Below are positions 44,324 through 53,570 of a stretch of 64,000 nt of DNA, one piece after another (positions within the stretch are counted from its first letter, which is position 1; each line of letters opens with the position of its first letter). The position numbers and the translations under genes are program-made. The notes under the pieces are model-generated. The model did not search any database and was not told where the DNA came from. It saw nothing but the letters and a program-made list of their open reading frames with translations. Origin of the DNA: Deltaproteobacteria bacterium (lineage in GTDB: Bacteria; Myxococcota_A; Polyangia; Polyangiales; JADJMO01); contig JANYDK010000092.1 of the NCBI GenBank assembly GCA_025363655.1, positions 202,143 to 266,142 of the forward strand, in the 5' to 3' direction.

Positions 44324-44634
44324 CCGCGCGAGCGCCGAAGACCGCGCTGACGTTCGCCGCCATCGCCGCGCTGCTCTCGATCCCGGCCACCTACGCCATC
44401 CAGCGGCTCGTTCAGGACGCGCTTTTTCCAGATCCAAATCCGGCGCTGGTCACTGCCTCGCTTCGCATCGCGATGTTCTGGCGGCTCGAGGTGTCGCTCC
44501 CGATCGCGCTCGTGATCGGCATCGGTACCCACGCAGCAGCGCAGCGCAACGCAGCTTTGGTCGCGCGCGTCCTCGAGCCCGCCCTCTACGCCTCGGCTTC
44601 GCTCCTCGTGCTGCAATCGATCTTGCGACCATGA
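44320..44634 (+). CDS. Small three-span membrane protein of the radical SAM cassette
   Basis: This 104-residue protein of unknown family starts at ATG 44320, overlapping the radical SAM stop. It has three hydrophobic segments: LTFAAIAALLSIPATY, then LEVSLPIALVIGIG and LYASASLLVLQSIL. A few charged residues lie between them. There is one His (GTHAAA). Translational coupling on both sides suggests it acts with the enzyme and the following membrane protein, perhaps as export or assembly partner. Confidence 0.75.
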   Translation: MTARAPKTALTFAAIAALLSIPATYAIQRLVQDALFPDPNPALVTASLRIAMFWRLEVSLPIALVIGIGTHAAAQRNAALVARVLEPALYASASLLVLQSILRP

Positions 44635-45089
44635 ACGAGCTCTGGCTCCGCGTCCTCGAGCGCGTGCACGGACACCTCGGGTGGCTCTCGGTGGTGGCGC
44701 TCCTCCATCCCGTGATCGTGCTTCGAAGGCCGCGTCGTCGTGCGCGCCTCGCGACTGCGCTCGCCACCGGCATCGTCACGCTCGCCTTCGTCCTCGGCAC
44801 CGTCGTCTATCCGAGCTACCGACTGCTCCTCAAACAGGCCATTTTCAGGACGAATCCGCGCATCGGCTGGCTGTTCGAACGGAAAGAGCACCTCGCGGTC
44901 GGCGTCCTCGCGTTCGCCTGGGTGGGGCTCGTCGCGCACTGGCTCTCGTTCGGGCTCGGGACCAACGACGACGCCGACCTGCGCGCGCGCGTCGAACGCA
45001 TCGCGCAACGTGGGTACGCGGTCTCCTTCGCGCTCGGCGTCGCCGTCGGCGTGATCGGCGTGACCGTGGCGGTCTTCAAGACGTTTTGA
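44631..45089 (+). CDS. Four-span membrane protein of the radical SAM cassette
   Basis: This 152-residue protein starts at ATG 44631 (ATGA overlap). It has four predicted spans and no family I recognise. Histidines fall in or near the spans (His26 in ALLHPV, His87 in KEHLAVG, His103 in VAHWLSF), a pattern that could bind heme b, though this is inference. It ends the plus-strand train that started at ccoI; a convergent gene follows 25 bp later. Confidence 0.75.
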   Translation: MNELWLRVLERVHGHLGWLSVVALLHPVIVLRRPRRRARLATALATGIVTLAFVLGTVVYPSYRLLLKQAIFRTNPRIGWLFERKEHLAVGVLAFAWVGLVAHWLSFGLGTNDDADLRARVERIAQRGYAVSFALGVAVGVIGVTVAVFKTF

Positions 45090-45114
45090 GCTTGTTTTCG
45101 AGCGGTTTCGAGCT

Positions 45115-45747
45115 CTACCGACGACGACGACGACGCCCGACGAACACGAGAGCGGTCGCCAAGGTCACGCCGACGGGCGCGAGCGATGGGTCTTCGTCGC
45201 GCGCGACGACGCAACCGCCCGCACATCCACTCTTCGGCGGACTGTCGTCGATGCGTCTCGCTTTGGGCTCTTTTCCCAGCGGCGCGCCGCTCGAGGTCGG
45301 CTGCGGCGTGAGGCCACCCATCGGCGGATCGATCGGCGTGATCGTCGGCGTTCCCGTCGCCGCGCCCGCGACCTTGGCGACCTCGAGCAGCAGCGCGGGG
45401 CACGCGACCGGTCCCATCGAGCCGCCCGACCACGAGACGGTCGCGACGTAGTTGCACTTGCCGGTCGACTTGTCGCGATCGATCTCTTCGCCGACCGGCT
45501 CCTTCACCAGCTCGGCCGGGCAGTCGACCTTGGCGTTGCCGCCGGACGGATAGGAGACGTAGCAACCGCCGTCGTGTTTGCGCACGAGCGACGGAGTCTC
45601 GGCCACCTTGGGGGCGACGAGCGGAGGATCGGGCATGTTGGTCGGGGCCGGCGGATTGGCCGCGGCCTCGCCACGGAGGAGCGCGCTCCCGACAGTGCCG
45701 ACGACGCTCCCGACGACAATCGCCACTTGGAGCGCCCGCCGACGCAT
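45115..45747 (-). CDS. Secreted protein with MYXO-CTERM-like tail
   Basis: This 210-residue protein starts at ATG 45747, which shares one base with the upstream stop codon (TGATG). It has a signal peptide, a Pro-rich stretch and a cysteine-containing domain (GGCYVSYPSGG, GPVACPALL). The C-terminus has a Cys-containing motif (SGCAGGC), a hydrophobic segment (VGVTLATALVFVG) and six arginines. That order, Cys-motif then span then Arg cluster, is that of MYXO-CTERM sorting signals. It is probably surface-anchored; function unknown. Confidence 0.7.
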   Translation of the reverse strand: MRRRALQVAIVVGSVVGTVGSALLRGEAAANPPAPTNMPDPPLVAPKVAETPSLVRKHDGGCYVSYPSGGNAKVDCPAELVKEPVGEEIDRDKSTGKCNYVATVSWSGGSMGPVACPALLLEVAKVAGAATGTPTITPIDPPMGGLTPQPTSSGAPLGKEPKARRIDDSPPKSGCAGGCVVARDEDPSLAPVGVTLATALVFVGRRRRRR

Positions 45748-47978
45748 CAGCGCTTCTCGGCGAGAATGAGAATCCGCGGAGATTCCGCGCCGAAATAGGT
45801 TCCCGGGGTCGAGGTGTCGCCGCTCGCCTCGGCGACGCGGAAGCCGCAATCGTGGAGCATCTTGCCGAGCTCGTGGAGCGCGTAGAGGCGAATCGAATAG
45901 TCGATTTCGCGCTGACGACCGTCCTCCATCATCAACGTGCGCTTCACCTGGAGGCGGCTGGTGATGGCGTTGACCGTCATCTCGTCCATGCAGACGCAGC
46001 CTTCGCCTTCGAACCACGCCATCGACGGTTGACGACCGATGACGTAGTCGCGGTTCACCACGTCGAGGAGCAAACGGCCGCCCCGGCGGAGCGCACGATG
46101 CACCTTCTGGATGACCTCGATGTTCTTCTGCTCGTCGAAGTAGCCGAACGTCGTGCCCCAGCAGTACACCCCGTCGAAGGCCTCTTCGAAGGTGATGTCG
46201 CGCATGTCGCCCTGCACGAAGTTGATGCGCTGATCGAGCGCGACGGCCTCGTCGGCAGCACGCGCGAGCATGGCGAGGGAGAGGTCGACGCCGATGACCT
46301 CGTAGCCGCGCTTGGCGAGACGCACCGCGTGCTCACCCGGTCCGCAGCCGAGGTCGAGGATGGTCGCGCCCTTCATGCACCCGAGCGAGTCTTCGATGAA
46401 GCCGACCTCGCGATCGAGGAAGACCGCCGGCTGCTTCGGCATCGTGCGCTGGAAGTCGTCGTTGAAGAGCTCCTCGTACCACTGCTTCTTCTTCTTGCGC
46501 CCTTCGCTCGTGAGCTCGCCGGAGACGGGCGGCGCGATCGCCGACGGCGTCGTCGCAGCAGCAACGGTAGCGATGGTGACGGGCGGAGGAACGGGCGAGA
46601 CGGCCGGAGTTGCAGCCGCAGAAGTGATGGCAGCCGGCGTCGTCGGCGCGCCGGTGATGACGACCGGTACTTCACGCGCGGTCGCCGGAAGCTGCGCGGA
46701 AATGGGCGTCAGCTCGACCATCGACGGCGCGGCACGCACCGCGGCTTCGGTCGAGGCCGGCTGCTTCGACGTGCTCTTGCGCGGGGGCGGAGCGACGTGG
46801 ACGCCGCCCTTCGCCTTCGCGGTCGTCGGGGGCACGACCTCTTCGAGCTCGACGTCGTCGGTCTCTTCGGAGGGTGGCGCATCGGCGATCGCCGCAGGTG
46901 CCATCGGGAGCTGCACGGCCGGCAAACGCGGCGCAGTGGGCTCGTCTTCGACCGCGATGTCGATGGCAGTGGTCTCGAAGTCCTCGCGCGCGAGCAGGTC
47001 GAGCGCTTCCTTCACCTGTGCATCGAGGTTGCCGAGCGTCGGCGTCTTCGTATGCGTCATCTCCGGCGGAGGCGGAGGGATCGAAACCGGACGAGGCGGA
47101 CGTGGACCGGTCGGCGTGGTCGTCGGTGCCGGCTCGAGGAAGTCCGGCGGCGCGGGAATCGGCGCAGGACGCAGCGCGACGGGCTCGACGGTCGGCTCGA
47201 CGATCAGCGCCGAGGTCGGCGGCGCGAACGGGCTCTGCATCGGATACGGCGTCTGCAACCGCGACGACGTCGGCGGGAACGACGCAGGTTTCGGCGGCGG
47301 CGTCGACTGACGTGACGACGGCGGCGGACGCTGCGAGGCCGGAAGCTGCACGCTCGCGGCGGCGGCGGCGACGAGCGAAGGAACGCTCCCGTATCCGGAC
47401 GGTCCTCCGGACTCGGAGATGGGAGGCGCCACCGCGATGCGCTCGGACGAGGTCGCGCCGACGCTGATCATCCGCGTCGGCATGATGCGCACTTCGGAGC
47501 TGTACGCCTGTTGCGCCACCGGCATCTTGTCCGAGCTCGTCCCCTCGGGGAGTGTGGCCCGGCTCGACGGCAACGTACCCACGGGCTCGTCGGGGACGAG
47601 CGACGTCGGCGCCGAAGCAGGCGGCGTCGCCAGTTGCGGCGGTGGAGCTTGTGGGTGCGGCGGAGGTTGCGATGGGTGCGACTGCGGGGACGATTGCGGC
47701 CCGACATCGACGGGCGCGCGAGGCCCCGTCGTGCGCGTCGGCGGCGGCGGAGGCGTCGCGTCGTCGGGCACACGCAACGTCGAACCACGACGACGACGCG
47801 CTCCGCGACCGAGGAGCGCCGCGGCCGACGGTTTGCCCGGATCGGAGCCGCGATCGGAGACCGGCGCGCCATCGAGCCGAGACATCAAACTGTCGACGTC
47901 GGGCGGCGCGGTGGCGTCGTCCGTCGGCACGTCCGCACCCCCGGCAGCTTCGTCGCGGGCGCGACGGTCGGCACTCAT
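45747..47978 (-). CDS. SAM-dependent methyltransferase with long disordered N-terminus
   Basis: The last ~235 residues of this 743-residue protein form a class I methyltransferase: LDLGCGPGEHAVRLAKRGYE (SAM loop), VIGVDLS and FVQGDMRD are visible. The first ~500 residues are Pro/Ser/Ala/Thr-rich, apparently disordered, with short acidic patches (DDVELEEVVPP) and basic ones. ATG 47978 overlaps the psd stop as ATGA, so it is coupled to phosphatidylserine decarboxylase. A phosphatidylethanolamine methyltransferase role would fit that context, but the domain is not diagnostic. Confidence 0.82.
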   Translation of the reverse strand: MSADRRARDEAAGGADVPTDDATAPPDVDSLMSRLDGAPVSDRGSDPGKPSAAALLGRGARRRRGSTLRVPDDATPPPPPTRTTGPRAPVDVGPQSSPQSHPSQPPPHPQAPPPQLATPPASAPTSLVPDEPVGTLPSSRATLPEGTSSDKMPVAQQAYSSEVRIMPTRMISVGATSSERIAVAPPISESGGPSGYGSVPSLVAAAAASVQLPASQRPPPSSRQSTPPPKPASFPPTSSRLQTPYPMQSPFAPPTSALIVEPTVEPVALRPAPIPAPPDFLEPAPTTTPTGPRPPRPVSIPPPPPEMTHTKTPTLGNLDAQVKEALDLLAREDFETTAIDIAVEDEPTAPRLPAVQLPMAPAAIADAPPSEETDDVELEEVVPPTTAKAKGGVHVAPPPRKSTSKQPASTEAAVRAAPSMVELTPISAQLPATAREVPVVITGAPTTPAAITSAAATPAVSPVPPPVTIATVAAATTPSAIAPPVSGELTSEGRKKKKQWYEELFNDDFQRTMPKQPAVFLDREVGFIEDSLGCMKGATILDLGCGPGEHAVRLAKRGYEVIGVDLSLAMLARAADEAVALDQRINFVQGDMRDITFEEAFDGVYCWGTTFGYFDEQKNIEVIQKVHRALRRGGRLLLDVVNRDYVIGRQPSMAWFEGEGCVCMDEMTVNAITSRLQVKRTLMMEDGRQREIDYSIRLYALHELGKMLHDCGFRVAEASGDTSTPGTYFGAESPRILILAEKR

Positions 47979-48859
47979 GCGCGCCCCCTCTCGACGCCGC
48001 CACCGAAGACGCGCGGAGCGTCGAGCGGTTGGGCGCTGCCGATCGATTGTCCGTAGGCGATGGGGCCGAGCGAGCGCTGCCAACGATCGTACGCTGCCGG
48101 GCCGACGGCGAAGACGACGGTCGATCCGAGGTGGAAGGCCCCGAGCTCACCGCCGCGCGCGATCTTTCGCGGCACGTCGAAGCGATGATCGCCTTGGACG
48201 TCGGGTTGATCGACGCAGGCGACGGTCATCCGACCGACCACCATCGCGCCCACCAAGATGACCGCCACGCGTCCCCACTCCGGCGAGCGAATCTCGATCG
48301 AGACGCGCCGATTGCGGACGAAGAGGCCCTTGACGTAGCGCTCGCCGATCGAGTTGACCGGCCAGCGGTCGCCCTCGAGGCCACGCACGCGGACGATGTC
48401 GCCCGAGACGGGGCTGTGCACGCGGTGATAGTCGCGCGGCGAGAGGTAGACGACGCCGTAGCCGCCTCCTTCGAGTTCGCGCGCGAAGCCTGCGTCGTCG
48501 AGGAGCTCTTCGAGGGTGTAGTCCTGGCCCTTCACGCGCATCCGACCGCCATGCTCGGTCTTGCCGAGGGCGCTGAGCACTCCGTCGGCCGGCGAGGCGA
48601 AGTCGAAGTCGTCCCCTTCCAGCGGCCGCATCCCATCGCGAAGGCGTCGGGTGAAGAAGGCGTCGAAGGAGCGATAAGGCATGCCGGCGGGATCGGCCTC
48701 GTGCGTCGCGACCTGGTACGCACGGCTGTACGTCGAGACGACGGCCTTCGCCAGCGGCGCCGGAAGCTCGAGCTCACAGAGCGACCCGAGCGCTTTGCTG
48801 ATGGCTGATCGCGGGAGGACCCGGAGCAGTTGCGCAAAGCCGAACGTGACAACGCTCAT
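47975..48859 (-). CDS. psd: Phosphatidylserine decarboxylase
   Basis: It converts phosphatidylserine to phosphatidylethanolamine in the inner membrane. The 294-residue proenzyme has the family segments PADGVLSALG and YLSPRDYHRVHSPV and the self-cleavage motif LGST (GAFHLGSTVVF), where the Ser becomes the pyruvoyl group. ATG 48859 (MSVVTFGF) is preferred over an upstream extension with no homologous character. It is translationally coupled to the downstream methyltransferase. No phosphatidylserine synthase gene is in the window. Confidence 0.95.
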   Translation of the reverse strand: MSVVTFGFAQLLRVLPRSAISKALGSLCELELPAPLAKAVVSTYSRAYQVATHEADPAGMPYRSFDAFFTRRLRDGMRPLEGDDFDFASPADGVLSALGKTEHGGRMRVKGQDYTLEELLDDAGFARELEGGGYGVVYLSPRDYHRVHSPVSGDIVRVRGLEGDRWPVNSIGERYVKGLFVRNRRVSIEIRSPEWGRVAVILVGAMVVGRMTVACVDQPDVQGDHRFDVPRKIARGGELGAFHLGSTVVFAVGPAAYDRWQRSLGPIAYGQSIGSAQPLDAPRVFGGGVERGRA

Positions 48860-49029
48860 TCGGAGATTTCTCTGGGGCGCGGGGCCTTGCGGTCCCGGAT
48901 TCTCACGTTGGACGAAGAAAGGGTGAAAGGCGCGCGCCGAGGCGCGTGGGCCCGTCCCGGTCAAAAGACGACGGTGGAGTCGTCCTTCGCTGATCCTACG
49001 GGGGCTCGTGGAGAAGGGTCAATCTTGCA

Positions 49030-50619
49030 CTACCTGGGGTGCCCCCACCCCTTGGCCGTGACGCACAGCCCCTTGGCCACCGTCGACAGCAAATCGCCTG
49101 TTCCCAGCGTGTCGGACCACCCGCAAGCGGCGTCGCTGAGGTAAGGGTCGTGGGCGACGGCGACGGTGTAGGCATCCAGCACCTCGGAGCGCGGGAGCCC
49201 CAAGGCGGCGAGGACCTCGGCGCGGATTGCCCACCACGCCCCGAAGTCGCCGCTGAGGATGGTCGGGTCGGCGACGGCCAGCTTGGCACCCGGCGCGTCG
49301 CCCGTGAGGAAGCGCGCGCAGGCGATGCGGGCCGATACGAGAGGGTCGTCGAGGAGACCGGCGGCGAGGGGATCGAGCTCGAGGCGCGCGGCCTTCGCAT
49401 GTTTGCGCGCGAGGAGCAGCTCACCGAGACGGAGCGAGCGCCCGGCCGCGTGAAGATCGAACGCCGACGTAGCAGGCTTTGCGTCGTCGAAGCCGAGCGA
49501 AGAGGGAAGCTTTGCCGTCTTGGTCATCACCCACGGGCGCCAGACGGCATTCCACGCCGCGAGGTCTTTGCCGGTGACCTCCTTGAGCGCGCCATCGGTG
49601 TCTTGCCCGCGACGAAACGAGGCGACGATTTTCGAGAGCGCAGCGGTGTCGGTGGGCGCACCAGGCTGACCCGCGCGATCACCGGCGACGAAGCGGACGA
49701 AGCTCGTCACCTCGGCGTAGACGACGGTCGCTTCTTTCGCGCTCGGCAGCATCGCCACCGAAGGACCGATGCCATCGAGCGGTCTTCCGAGCCCCTTCGC
49801 GAGACCCACGGCCGCGACGGCATCTGCGGGAATCGCGTCGTCGGTCGGACGCTTCGGACGCCAACGCGTCTCTTCGCGTTTGGCGACGCCTTCTTGCAGC
49901 CAGAGCGGCGCGCGATCGAGCGTGCCGGCGGTGAGCGCGAGGTGGGTGAGCTCGTGGGCGATGGTGTCGCGGAAGCCGTAACCGAGCGTCGGCGCACGCG
50001 GCGAGAGCATGATCACGCGACCGAACTTGGCGACCGCGACGGTGCCGGTGGTCTGCGCGGACTTGTGCGGGAGACCGGTCATCGCCGCGAGCGTGAACTG
50101 ATCGCGGACGACGTCGACGCGCGTCGGCAGCGGCATCTCGACGCCGAGATCGGCCTTGAGGATGGCGCGTTGCGCGGCGACGGTCTCGCCGAGGAGAGGG
50201 ACGAGCGCGCGGTCGTCGTCGTCTTGGAGGCGCACCAAGACCTGATGCTCTTTGTCCTCGACGATCACCGTCGCCGACATCGCGCGCGCACAGCCGCGGG
50301 CGATTTCGAGGAGATAGGGGGCGTCTTTTTCCACCTTCTGCACCGCCGCGGGCGCGAGACGGATCGCCGCTTCGTCGCAGTCGCCGGTCTCGAGGCCGAG
50401 GCGACCGAGCTGATAGCCGACCGCCGGATCGGACGCGTCTTGCTTGGCGAGGAGCATCTTCGCGCGCTCGACGTCCATCGCGGTGATCGCGTCGGCGGCT
50501 TCGTCGAGCGAGTTGCCGGGGACGCCCGCCTGCGCGTCGCCGACGTCGCGCGGAGACAATCCACCGAGCGTGGTGAGCACGAGAGAAAGCGCGACGAGGG
50601 CGAGCTGCGGGAGCCTCAT
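49030..50619 (-). CDS. Secreted HExxH metallopeptidase-like protein with TPR-like repeats
   Basis: This 529-residue protein has a signal peptide (about 1-31). Residues 35-120 are helical repeats. A gluzincin-type zinc motif HELTH lies in FRDTIAHELTHLAL, with a candidate third ligand Glu in LWLQEGVAKREE downstream, as in MA-like peptidases. The C-terminal half is again helical and repeat-like. Whether it is an active peptidase is not certain, but the three-ligand pattern is complete. The start overlaps the DUF4175-like gene as ATGA, so both are co-translated. Confidence 0.8.
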   Translation of the reverse strand: MRLPQLALVALSLVLTTLGGLSPRDVGDAQAGVPGNSLDEAADAITAMDVERAKMLLAKQDASDPAVGYQLGRLGLETGDCDEAAIRLAPAAVQKVEKDAPYLLEIARGCARAMSATVIVEDKEHQVLVRLQDDDDRALVPLLGETVAAQRAILKADLGVEMPLPTRVDVVRDQFTLAAMTGLPHKSAQTTGTVAVAKFGRVIMLSPRAPTLGYGFRDTIAHELTHLALTAGTLDRAPLWLQEGVAKREETRWRPKRPTDDAIPADAVAAVGLAKGLGRPLDGIGPSVAMLPSAKEATVVYAEVTSFVRFVAGDRAGQPGAPTDTAALSKIVASFRRGQDTDGALKEVTGKDLAAWNAVWRPWVMTKTAKLPSSLGFDDAKPATSAFDLHAAGRSLRLGELLLARKHAKAARLELDPLAAGLLDDPLVSARIACARFLTGDAPGAKLAVADPTILSGDFGAWWAIRAEVLAALGLPRSEVLDAYTVAVAHDPYLSDAACGWSDTLGTGDLLSTVAKGLCVTAKGWGHPR

Positions 50620-53570
50620 TTGACCAGCCCCTCCGCGTAGCGCTTGATCGCTTCCTGCAGCTTCGTCGACGAGGCTCCGCCGCCGAGACCTTCGAGCACG
50701 CGCTTGCGGAACGCGGCCGGGCCTTTGTGATCTTCGGCCTTGGGGATGTCGAGCTTCTCGTCGGGGCTCATCATCTTCCCGTCCTCGCTGCCGCCCCCTT
50801 GCTCTTCCTCGCCCTTCACCTGATCACGCGCTTTTTCCAGTAGCTTCTGCGCCTCACGCTGCGCCTTGAGGCCCTCGTCGGCGTCGCCTTGCTCGAGCTT
50901 CTTCGAGGCGTCGTCCATCTTCTTCTGCGCCTCGTCGAGGAGCTTCTTCACGTCGTCGGGGAGCGGCGTCTTCTCTTCGGTCTTCTCGACCAGCTCTTTC
51001 GCCTTGTCGGAGAGGCCCTTCTCGCGTGGGCCGACCTTCTTCACCTGCTCGCCGGCCTTCTCGGTCGCTTGCTTGCGCAGCTTCTTGAGGATGTCGTCGA
51101 CCCAGTCGCTCTGCTTCTGGATCTCCTTCTCGATGTCGTCGAGCTTCTCCTCTGCGCCGGGCTCGATCCAGGCCTTGTCCTTCGCGTCTTCGAGCGCCTT
51201 CAAGGCCGAGTCGGCGCGCTCGCGAGCGTCGCCCATCTGCAGCGCTTCGAGGGCCTGGCTCATCGCTTCGGCCTTCTCGCGCGCGGAGGCTTCGGCGGCC
51301 TCGAGCGTCTTGCGCATGCCGCCGTTCTTCGGGAGCTTCGCCACCGCGTCGCGGAGCTCTTGCGCCCGGTCTTTCGCCTCTTGTTTGAGATCGTCGAGGG
51401 CGCTCGGATCTTCCGCGTCACGCAGGAGATCTTCGACCTCGCCGATGGTGCCGCCGTGCTCCTTCGCCAGCTCTTCGAGGGCGGACTCTTCGTCGGCCGC
51501 GCCCTGCTCGCCATCGCTCTCCTCGCCGCCGCCGTCTGCTTGCGGAGCTCCCGGCGCGTTCGGATTCTGACCGCCGCCGAACGACGGCACCGGCTCGGCG
51601 AGGCGGGCTGCGAGATCCCGCAGAGCGAGCTCGGCGTGGCGCAAATCAGGGGGATTCGAAGCGAGCGCGCGACGAGCACGACGGAGGTCGTTGGCGACGA
51701 TTTCGCCGAGATCGTGGCCGAGCTCACCGAGCTTGCCCATCGACTCGCCGCCGCCGTCGAGCACCTTCAAATCGACGTCGAGGCGTCCTTGCGAGTCTGC
51801 TTTCTTCTCTCCCGCGTCGTACCCGCTCTCGGCAGAGGTCTGCTGCTCGAGCCGCGTGAGATCATGCGCAGCGTCGGCGCCGTCGGAGGCCACCTCGGAG
51901 AGCGTCTTGGCGATGGCTCGTGCGTCGCGCACCGAGAGGGCACGCATCGCGTCGTCGACGCCGAGCACCAGCTTCTCCAGGAGCTCGCGCGTCTTTTGGT
52001 GCGTGCCGGCAGAGGGCGCCTTCTGCTCGGCCTCGAGCGCCTCGCGGAGCTTGCGCACGCGTCCACGGAAGACGAGCGCGAGGCGCGGCGGGATGCGGAG
52101 GCCGTGGTAGCTGGAGACGAGGAGCTCGTCGATGCCGTCTTCGACGTGCTTCCACTTCGCGAGGTTCGTCGAGACCTCGGCCGCGGTCTTCGTCTCGGTC
52201 TCCAAGAAGCCCGCGAGGAAATCGACGAGCGCGTCGCGCTGCGCACCGAGAGCCTCGAAACGAGCCACTTCGGCGGCGCCGATGACCGGCGGAACGAGGA
52301 TGATCTCCGCGCTCTTGCCCCACTTGGGGCCGGTGATCGGATCGTTGTCTCGGGCCTCGACGCGGAGGGCGATCGGCACGCGCGACTTCTTCACCAGCGG
52401 CTCGCTCGTCTTCAGCGCATAGCCGCCGCGCTCGTGCTTCGGCTCACCGTCGAGCTTGGCGAGCACGCGGCGCTCTTCGTGCGTGCCGATGCGGATGACG
52501 AGGTGGATCTCGCGCAGCCCGTGATCGTCGTAGGCGTCGTAGCGGAGAGGAATCGAGGGGCCGGCGTCTTCGAGCTGGATGGTCTTCGGCGCTCCTTGGA
52601 GCTCGACGGCGGGGGAGGCGTCTTCGAGGGTCGCCAGATCCCACGATTCGGGAGAGTCGATGACGACGTCACCGAAGCGCGCGCGCACGCGAAGACGCCC
52701 AGAGCCGGCGACCGCCCAGTGGGCAACGACGCCGCCGTGTCCGTCGTCGAGGAAGGGCACCTCGTGCCGATCGTCGGCGAGCGAGAGCAAACGCCCTTCG
52801 TGCCGCACCTTCCCGCGCACGACGATGCTCGCTCCCCGGTTGGCGACGACGACGCCGAAACGGCTTGTTTCGTAGTCTTCTTGATGGAGGTACGAGGGCG
52901 GATGGACGACGAGCAGCGTGTCGTCGAGCCAGCTGATGGCGAAGGGCGCTTTGCCTCGAGTGGCGATGGCGACGTCGAAGCCCTCGACCACCCGCAGCGG
53001 CGCGAGCGCGAAGAAGAGCGCGGCGACGAGGAAGACGACGAGGCTGACCCGGCGGAAGAAGATGCCGCGGCGCGTGCCGAGCGGTGCCAGTCGGACGAGC
53101 TCGAGCCGCTCGATGGCGCGACGCGCGTGCAGCCGTGCGAGCGAGGGCGAAACGCCTTCGTGGTCGGGATCGCGCGCCACCCGCTCTGCCAGCGTGATGC
53201 CGGAGAGGACCCGCGAGACCTCGGCGATTCCGAGCGCGCGCGACGCACGCAGGAGCACAGCGCGCGGATCGCGAAGCAACCGCCGCTCGCGCAGCAAGAG
53301 CACGAGCGGCACCAGCCAGACGAGAACGACGACCACGAGCGCGACCACGCGAGCCCGCATGCTGCCGATGCGCGCGACGTGCGCCGCGAGCACCAAGGCG
53401 AACGCCACCAGCGCGAGCCAACCGCGCGAACGCTCCTTGCGCGAGGGCGCGAGGTACTCGGCGTTCACGCGCTGTGCGACGGCCTCCAGCGTCGAGGGCG
53501 TCACCGGCGCGGCGGGCTCGACGGCCGGCTCGTGGGGAGGTTCGACGGGGTCGCGGGGGACGGCGGACAC
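50616..53570 (-). CDS. DUF4175-like membrane protein with long coiled coil
   Basis: This 984-residue protein starts at GTG 53570. It has three N-terminal hydrophobic spans (about 50-68, 73-93 and 177-196). A periplasmic Ig-like part follows (about 200-440, with DDHGLREIHLVIRIG). A very long Glu/Lys/Asp/Ala helix-rich region runs from about 450 to 960, predicted to be coiled coil. The layout resembles the DUF4175 family, whose members often sit in gene sets with envelope stress or chaperone-like ATPases; none is here. It is coupled to the secreted HExxH protein gene by a 4-base overlap. Confidence 0.72.
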   Translation of the reverse strand: MSAVPRDPVEPPHEPAVEPAAPVTPSTLEAVAQRVNAEYLAPSRKERSRGWLALVAFALVLAAHVARIGSMRARVVALVVVVLVWLVPLVLLLRERRLLRDPRAVLLRASRALGIAEVSRVLSGITLAERVARDPDHEGVSPSLARLHARRAIERLELVRLAPLGTRRGIFFRRVSLVVFLVAALFFALAPLRVVEGFDVAIATRGKAPFAISWLDDTLLVVHPPSYLHQEDYETSRFGVVVANRGASIVVRGKVRHEGRLLSLADDRHEVPFLDDGHGGVVAHWAVAGSGRLRVRARFGDVVIDSPESWDLATLEDASPAVELQGAPKTIQLEDAGPSIPLRYDAYDDHGLREIHLVIRIGTHEERRVLAKLDGEPKHERGGYALKTSEPLVKKSRVPIALRVEARDNDPITGPKWGKSAEIILVPPVIGAAEVARFEALGAQRDALVDFLAGFLETETKTAAEVSTNLAKWKHVEDGIDELLVSSYHGLRIPPRLALVFRGRVRKLREALEAEQKAPSAGTHQKTRELLEKLVLGVDDAMRALSVRDARAIAKTLSEVASDGADAAHDLTRLEQQTSAESGYDAGEKKADSQGRLDVDLKVLDGGGESMGKLGELGHDLGEIVANDLRRARRALASNPPDLRHAELALRDLAARLAEPVPSFGGGQNPNAPGAPQADGGGEESDGEQGAADEESALEELAKEHGGTIGEVEDLLRDAEDPSALDDLKQEAKDRAQELRDAVAKLPKNGGMRKTLEAAEASAREKAEAMSQALEALQMGDARERADSALKALEDAKDKAWIEPGAEEKLDDIEKEIQKQSDWVDDILKKLRKQATEKAGEQVKKVGPREKGLSDKAKELVEKTEEKTPLPDDVKKLLDEAQKKMDDASKKLEQGDADEGLKAQREAQKLLEKARDQVKGEEEQGGGSEDGKMMSPDEKLDIPKAEDHKGPAAFRKRVLEGLGGGASSTKLQEAIKRYAEGLVK

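Noticed and set aside
48860..49029. Possible regulatory RNA in the 170-bp gap upstream of psd
   Set aside because: No strong stem, repeat or conserved riboswitch-like core could be seen.
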